Below are positions 60,173 through 64,000 of a stretch of 64,000 nucleotides of DNA, one piece after another. Under the pieces are notes generated by a model that made no database searches, was not told where the DNA came from, and was given only the letters and a program-made list of their open reading frames with translations. The DNA lies in the NCBI GenBank assembly GCA_946807835.1, contig OX327703.1:7571501-7635500 (forward strand), given 5' to 3'. Position numbers and translations under genes: made by a program. Source of the DNA: Ailanthus altissimus. Its lineage: Eukaryota > Streptophyta > Magnoliopsida > Sapindales > Simaroubaceae. Each line of letters opens with the position of its first letter. Position 1 is the first letter of the stretch.

Positions 60173-62004
60173 TAGGGATGGCAATGGGCAGATTTTGTAC
60201 GAATACTTCTAAAATTATATTCATATTCGTTTAAAAAATAAAATATTATATTTTTCTCAAACCTACTATAAGTTTAGAGTATCGTTATCAAACCCGCAAC
60301 GGATTATCCGCAAATTTTAAACGAGTTTTAAATTAATATAATAAAAAATTTAAATTATAATATTAATTTAATCAAAAAATTTTAAACTATAATAATTAAA
60401 ATAATATCAATTATACTTCCAATTTTATTTACATTAAATGGTATCATTTTAACTTCAATTTTAATTTTAATTATATTAAATGTTATAATTTTAAATCTAA
60501 TCTCGATTTTAATTACAATAAATGTTATAATTTTAATTACATTAAATATTTTTATTTTAATTCTAATTTTAATTTTAATTACGTTAAATATTATAATTTT
60601 AAATCTAATTTCGATTTTAATTACGTTAAATATTACAACTTCAAATCTAATTTCGATTTTAATTACGTTAATGTTATAATTATAATTTTAATTTTGATAT
60701 CAATTATGTTAAATATTATAATTCTTATTCCAATTTTAATTTCAATTACGTTAAAATTTTATAATTTCAATTCCAATTTTAATTTCACTTATGTTATAAT
60801 TCTAAACCGAATTTTAATTTTAATTATATTAAATTTTATAATTTCAATTCTAATTTTTAATTTTAATACGTTAAATATTATAATTCAAAATTCAATTTCG
60901 ATTTTAATTACATTAATTGTTATAATTCTAATTTCAATTTCGATTTCAATTACGTTAAATATTATAATATTGATTCTAATATTGAATTCAATTATGTTAA
61001 ATGTTATAATTTCAAATTCAAATTTGATTTCAATTACATCAAATATTATAATTCTACATCTAATTTTTGTTTCAATTACATTAAATACTATAATTTTATT
61101 TCAATTTCCAATCTCAATTTCAATTTAAATACTATAATTTTATTTCAATTTTCAATTTCAATTTCAATTTCAATTACGTTTAATGTCGTAATTTTAATTC
61201 CAATTTCAATTTCAATTACGTTAAATGTCATAATTTTAAATCCAATTTCGATTTCAATTACGTTAAATATCATAACTCTAAATCAAATTTTGATTTCAAT
61301 TACATTAAATTGTTATAATTATAATTCCAATTTTGATAGTTAAATGTTATAATTCTAAATCCAATTTCAATTACGTTAAATATTTTAATTTTAATTCTAA
61401 TTCTAATTTTATTTACATTAAATATTATGATTCTTGTGTTAAATGTTATAATTTCAAATCCAATTTCAATTTCAGTTACATTAAATGTTATCATTCTAAA
61501 TCCAATTTTATTTCCAATTTCAATTGCGTTAAATGTTTAATTCCAATTACAATTACAATTTTAATTAGGTTAAATGTTATAATTTCAAATCCAATATCAA
61601 TTATGTTAAATATTAAATATTTTAGTTTCAATTTCAATTATGTTAAATGTTATAATTTTATTTTTAATTTCAATTACAACTATTAGTCACTTTAAACTAA
61701 TTTTATTTATTTTTATTGAATGGTAAGAGCAACGTCAAATTAAATCTAGACTTTTTGATGTGAGATAAAAATAAATGCAAAAATAATCAACTCATATTTT
61801 TATTTTTCTTTAATTTTTTTAAATGTAGTATGTGCGGATACCCGTTGCGGGTATCCGTAGATTTTTCACCAAAACCATACCCGTACAAAATCTGTTGCGG
61901 GTTTTAATTTTGTATACCAAACCCGCTTCAAACTTTACCAAATCCTTCCCAATGTGGGCGAAATTTAATGAATTTTTGAATTTGCGAATTTTTTGCCATC
62001 CCTA
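60173..62004. mobile_element. hAT-type non-autonomous element (MITE-like) with internal minisatellite
   Basis: Perfect 12-bp terminal inverted repeats TAGGGATGGCAA. Flanking 8-mers TATGTAAC and CGTGTAAC agree at six of eight bases, in line with hAT target duplications. Inward arms also mirror each other: CCCGCAACGGATTATCCGC at about 60,294 against GCGGATACCCGTTGCGGG at about 61,835. No transposase. The centre is an AT-rich 42-bp tandem array. The 1.8-kb length is unusual for a MITE and is due to this array. Confidence 0.82.
60430..61680 (+). repeat. 42-bp AT-rich minisatellite, about 25-30 degenerate units
   Basis: Each unit carries AATTACGTTAAATGTTATAA, then a variable TTTTAAATCCAATTTC-type part. 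Spacing between successive AC/ATGTTAAAT motifs is mostly 42 or close to it, with some shorter or longer units. Because 42 is divisible by three, the array keeps long frames open (60,694-61,128 and others) that translate as Ile/Asn/Ser-rich repeats. These are not genes. Confidence 0.88.
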
Positions 62005-62012
62005 CGTGTAAC

Positions 62013-63011
62013 TAGTGAGATTGAGAAAGCTTGTAAGCCTTTTTCCTTAGTGTGTTGTGTTTGTCATTTCTTTTTATTTTATTTTATTTAATTAATTAAA
62101 GCTTGTGCTAGATCAATTTCTAACATTGATATTGAGATTATAATTATAATCTCTTGTTTCTAAGACTTAATGTTGGGAAATCAATAATCAAGATTTTTGT
62201 CATGATACTTCACCTTAACTGATAATGTTTTAGGGCAAGTTAATAAGGATGATATTGTTTTTGGACTTTAAGGTAAGGTTAAGGATCTTTATCTTACAAA
62301 ATTTACTTTTGCTTTTTTTTTTTTTAAGAAAAAAAGATAAAATAAAGGGTTGAAAGCAGAACCAATAATTGGTTTAAAAGAGATTTTAGATGAGTTCAAA
62401 AAAATTTGTCTTGATTTAAAAAGTAATTAGAGATTACAATGATAGGGAAAGTCCTTATTAGAAGATTGCATCAATGCCATATTATAGGAGAGTTAAAGTC
62501 TTGCATTCTAAGAATTTAGAGACGAGATATGAGAAAGAGAGATATAATGGTGTTAGGACTATTATCTTAATGGCCCAATCAGCATGTGCTCATTGCCGTT
62601 ATTTTAAGTAGCAGCCATATTAAAAGAAGGCTCAAATTCATGGAATAAAGGATTTTATCCCAAAAATTATATCCAACACACTAGGTAACTCCATCCTCCA
62701 ATCTATGGCCTCCATAAATGGGTGAGGTAAGTCATGCAAGGTAAGAATTGATTAAACTTATCGTTCTATTCAAATTTTGATTGATTAATTTCTATTTCAT
62801 ATGAACAAGGATATTTTACAAGGAGACGAATCTCACTTAAATCATTCTTTTTTTATTAATAACTTGTTAACTGATTTGAACTCTTATTAACTTAAATTAA
62901 TAGAGTATGGTGTTTATGCATTATAAATAGAGTTGATTTATTCAGTGATCATTATTTCAATATTCAGTATTCAATACTCATTATTTAGCATCGATTATTG
63001 AGAGTTCATAA
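62013..63011. other. AT-rich non-coding spacer
   Basis: No gene or repeat partner recognised. Confidence 0.55.
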
Positions 63012-64000
63012 TGTTGGGATTTGTGCTTACATGCCGTCCTATAATGTATAAATACATAGTGATTGTATTTATACAATTATTATTTCTAATAAAATCGTTA
63101 ATATAATTTTTATTAAATGGTAAGATGTTTGTAACGTTTTAGACATTGTATGATCTGAATGAGTTCAGATTTAGTCTAAAAAAGTTTAGACCAGGGCTAA
63201 GAGTTAGCAACGCTAATAGTTATAAACACTAAGAGTTAGTGGTACTAAGAGTTAGCAAAATCTAATGAGTTAGAGCCTTGTCTGAAATGGGACAATGACC
63301 TGAGAATATATTAGTAATGATATAGCTGCAATGAGTTGCAGATGGTGCTAAGAAATGTCATTATGCAAGTATGTTCTCAAACATAATGTTCCTGATCTAA
63401 TTTCATCGATGCGGGTCTATCGGTGAAACCCATTATTATAGATTAGTGTATGTCTATATCTGGATGGTCCAGATGGTTAGTCTTAGCAAACCATGAGCTT
63501 AGTAGGAAGCTCGTATAGAGATGCAGGTATTCAGTAAGGACTGGATATTGAACAGACTCACGAAGACATCCAATAGACATCTCATAAAGCCGTCAATGGA
63601 AGGTCTTCCGAGTTGAGTAGTATTTGTGGTCCTTTGACCTGAGCGCCACGGTGGGCTTGTGAGTGATCCACCATGCTTTGGTTCCACACATGTCAGAAAC
63701 CTTTCATGGTCTGACCGCTGGGTGTCGCTGGGTATGGTCCGATGCTCATGGAGTTCGGTGTGCGTAGATATGGGATCCATCAGCTCATATGAGTGGGTTG
63801 TATATCCTAATGCTCTGAGATTGTATTTCAGAAAGTCTTGTGGCCGTAAGCATAAACCTCGGAAAAGATATTCCGGAGGAATAAACAATATCACAAAAGT
63901 GTTTGTGGATATTATTTTATGAAATATAAATCTGGAGATAAGTTCGTGGTTGAGCAAATAGAGATTTGACGGTGATGATCTATATCTCTGCTCTTCAAGG
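63012..64000 (+). repeat. Dispersed repeat R1, copy B (runs off the window)
   Basis: It starts TGTTGGGATTTGTGCTTACA and follows copy A (3,545-4,552) throughout, to GAGATTTGACGGTGATGATC and the edge. It keeps more CG dinucleotides than copy A, so it looks younger. The 152-residue minus frame 63,499-63,957 lies wholly inside this non-coding repeat and is a shadow. Confidence 0.85.

Noticed and set aside
60694..61128. 144-residue plus-strand frame
   Set aside because: Product of the 42-bp minisatellite; low-complexity Ile/Asn/Ser, no domain.
63499..63957. 152-residue minus-strand frame
   Set aside because: Lies inside the non-coding R1 repeat; copy A has no matching open frame.
1..64000. CRISPR arrays, rRNA genes, bacterial operons
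   Set aside because: Nothing of the kind is visible; the tandem repeats lack spacer structure and the sequence is plant nuclear in character.

Overview
The window reads as AT-rich nuclear DNA from a plant, most likely a eudicot. I see no intact host gene. Nearly everything recognisable is a transposable element, alive once and now decayed: Ty1/copia and Ty3/gypsy LTR retrotransposons, hAT, Mutator-like (MULE) and CACTA DNA transposons, and non-coding dispersed repeats. The one clear ordinary plant gene is a broken, intron-containing, 3'-truncated copy of a UBX-domain gene resembling Arabidopsis PUX11 (51.7-54.6 kb). This mix suggests a repeat-rich, probably heterochromatic block, but chromosome position and species cannot be read from it.

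Layout. 0-9.6 kb: AT-rich non-coding DNA, a copia integrase scrap, and copy A of a dispersed repeat (3.5-5.7 kb). 9,664-15,043 (-): an almost complete copia element with two LTRs, primer-binding site and polypurine tract, killed by several stops. 15,658-19,211 (+): a gypsy chromovirus with both LTRs that has lost reverse transcriptase, RNase H and the integrase core through an internal deletion. 20.1-22 kb (+): a CACTA TNP2-type transposase scrap followed by a copia scrap. 22.6-24.5 kb (-): a hAT transposase-like gene with BED finger and dimerisation domain, frameshifted. 26.0-28.3 kb (+): a MULE transposase pseudogene with its SWIM finger.

30,861-55,591: two CACTA-type termini in inverted orientation, flanked by the same trinucleotide (AGC), may be the ends of one approx. 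24.7-kb CACTA element. Between them lie a copia element (33,432-39,657, -) flanked by GTTG, an inverted divergent relative of the 3.5-kb repeat (40.0-40.9 kb), a partial and a complete copy of a 1.3-kb solo-LTR-like repeat, a second scrap of the 33-kb copia family in the opposite orientation (42.3-43.6 kb, +), a third copia element split by the 1.3-kb repeat exactly at its zinc knuckle (44.8-51.2 kb, +), and the PUX11-like pseudogene next to the right terminus. If the termini belong together, this is a host gene fragment captured by a CACTA transposon and later buried under nested retrotransposons.

55.6-64 kb: a gypsy remnant of the Tat/Ogre type (+), a CACTA-like non-autonomous element that may carry a foreign exon (to 60,016), a hAT-type non-autonomous element with perfect 12-bp terminal repeats whose interior is a 42-bp minisatellite (60,173-62,004), and copy B of the dispersed repeat running off the window end (from 63,012).

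The parts do not work together as a pathway. The story is sequential insertion and decay: premature stops (many of them C-to-T or G-to-A), lost catalytic residues, internal deletions and short tandem duplications.
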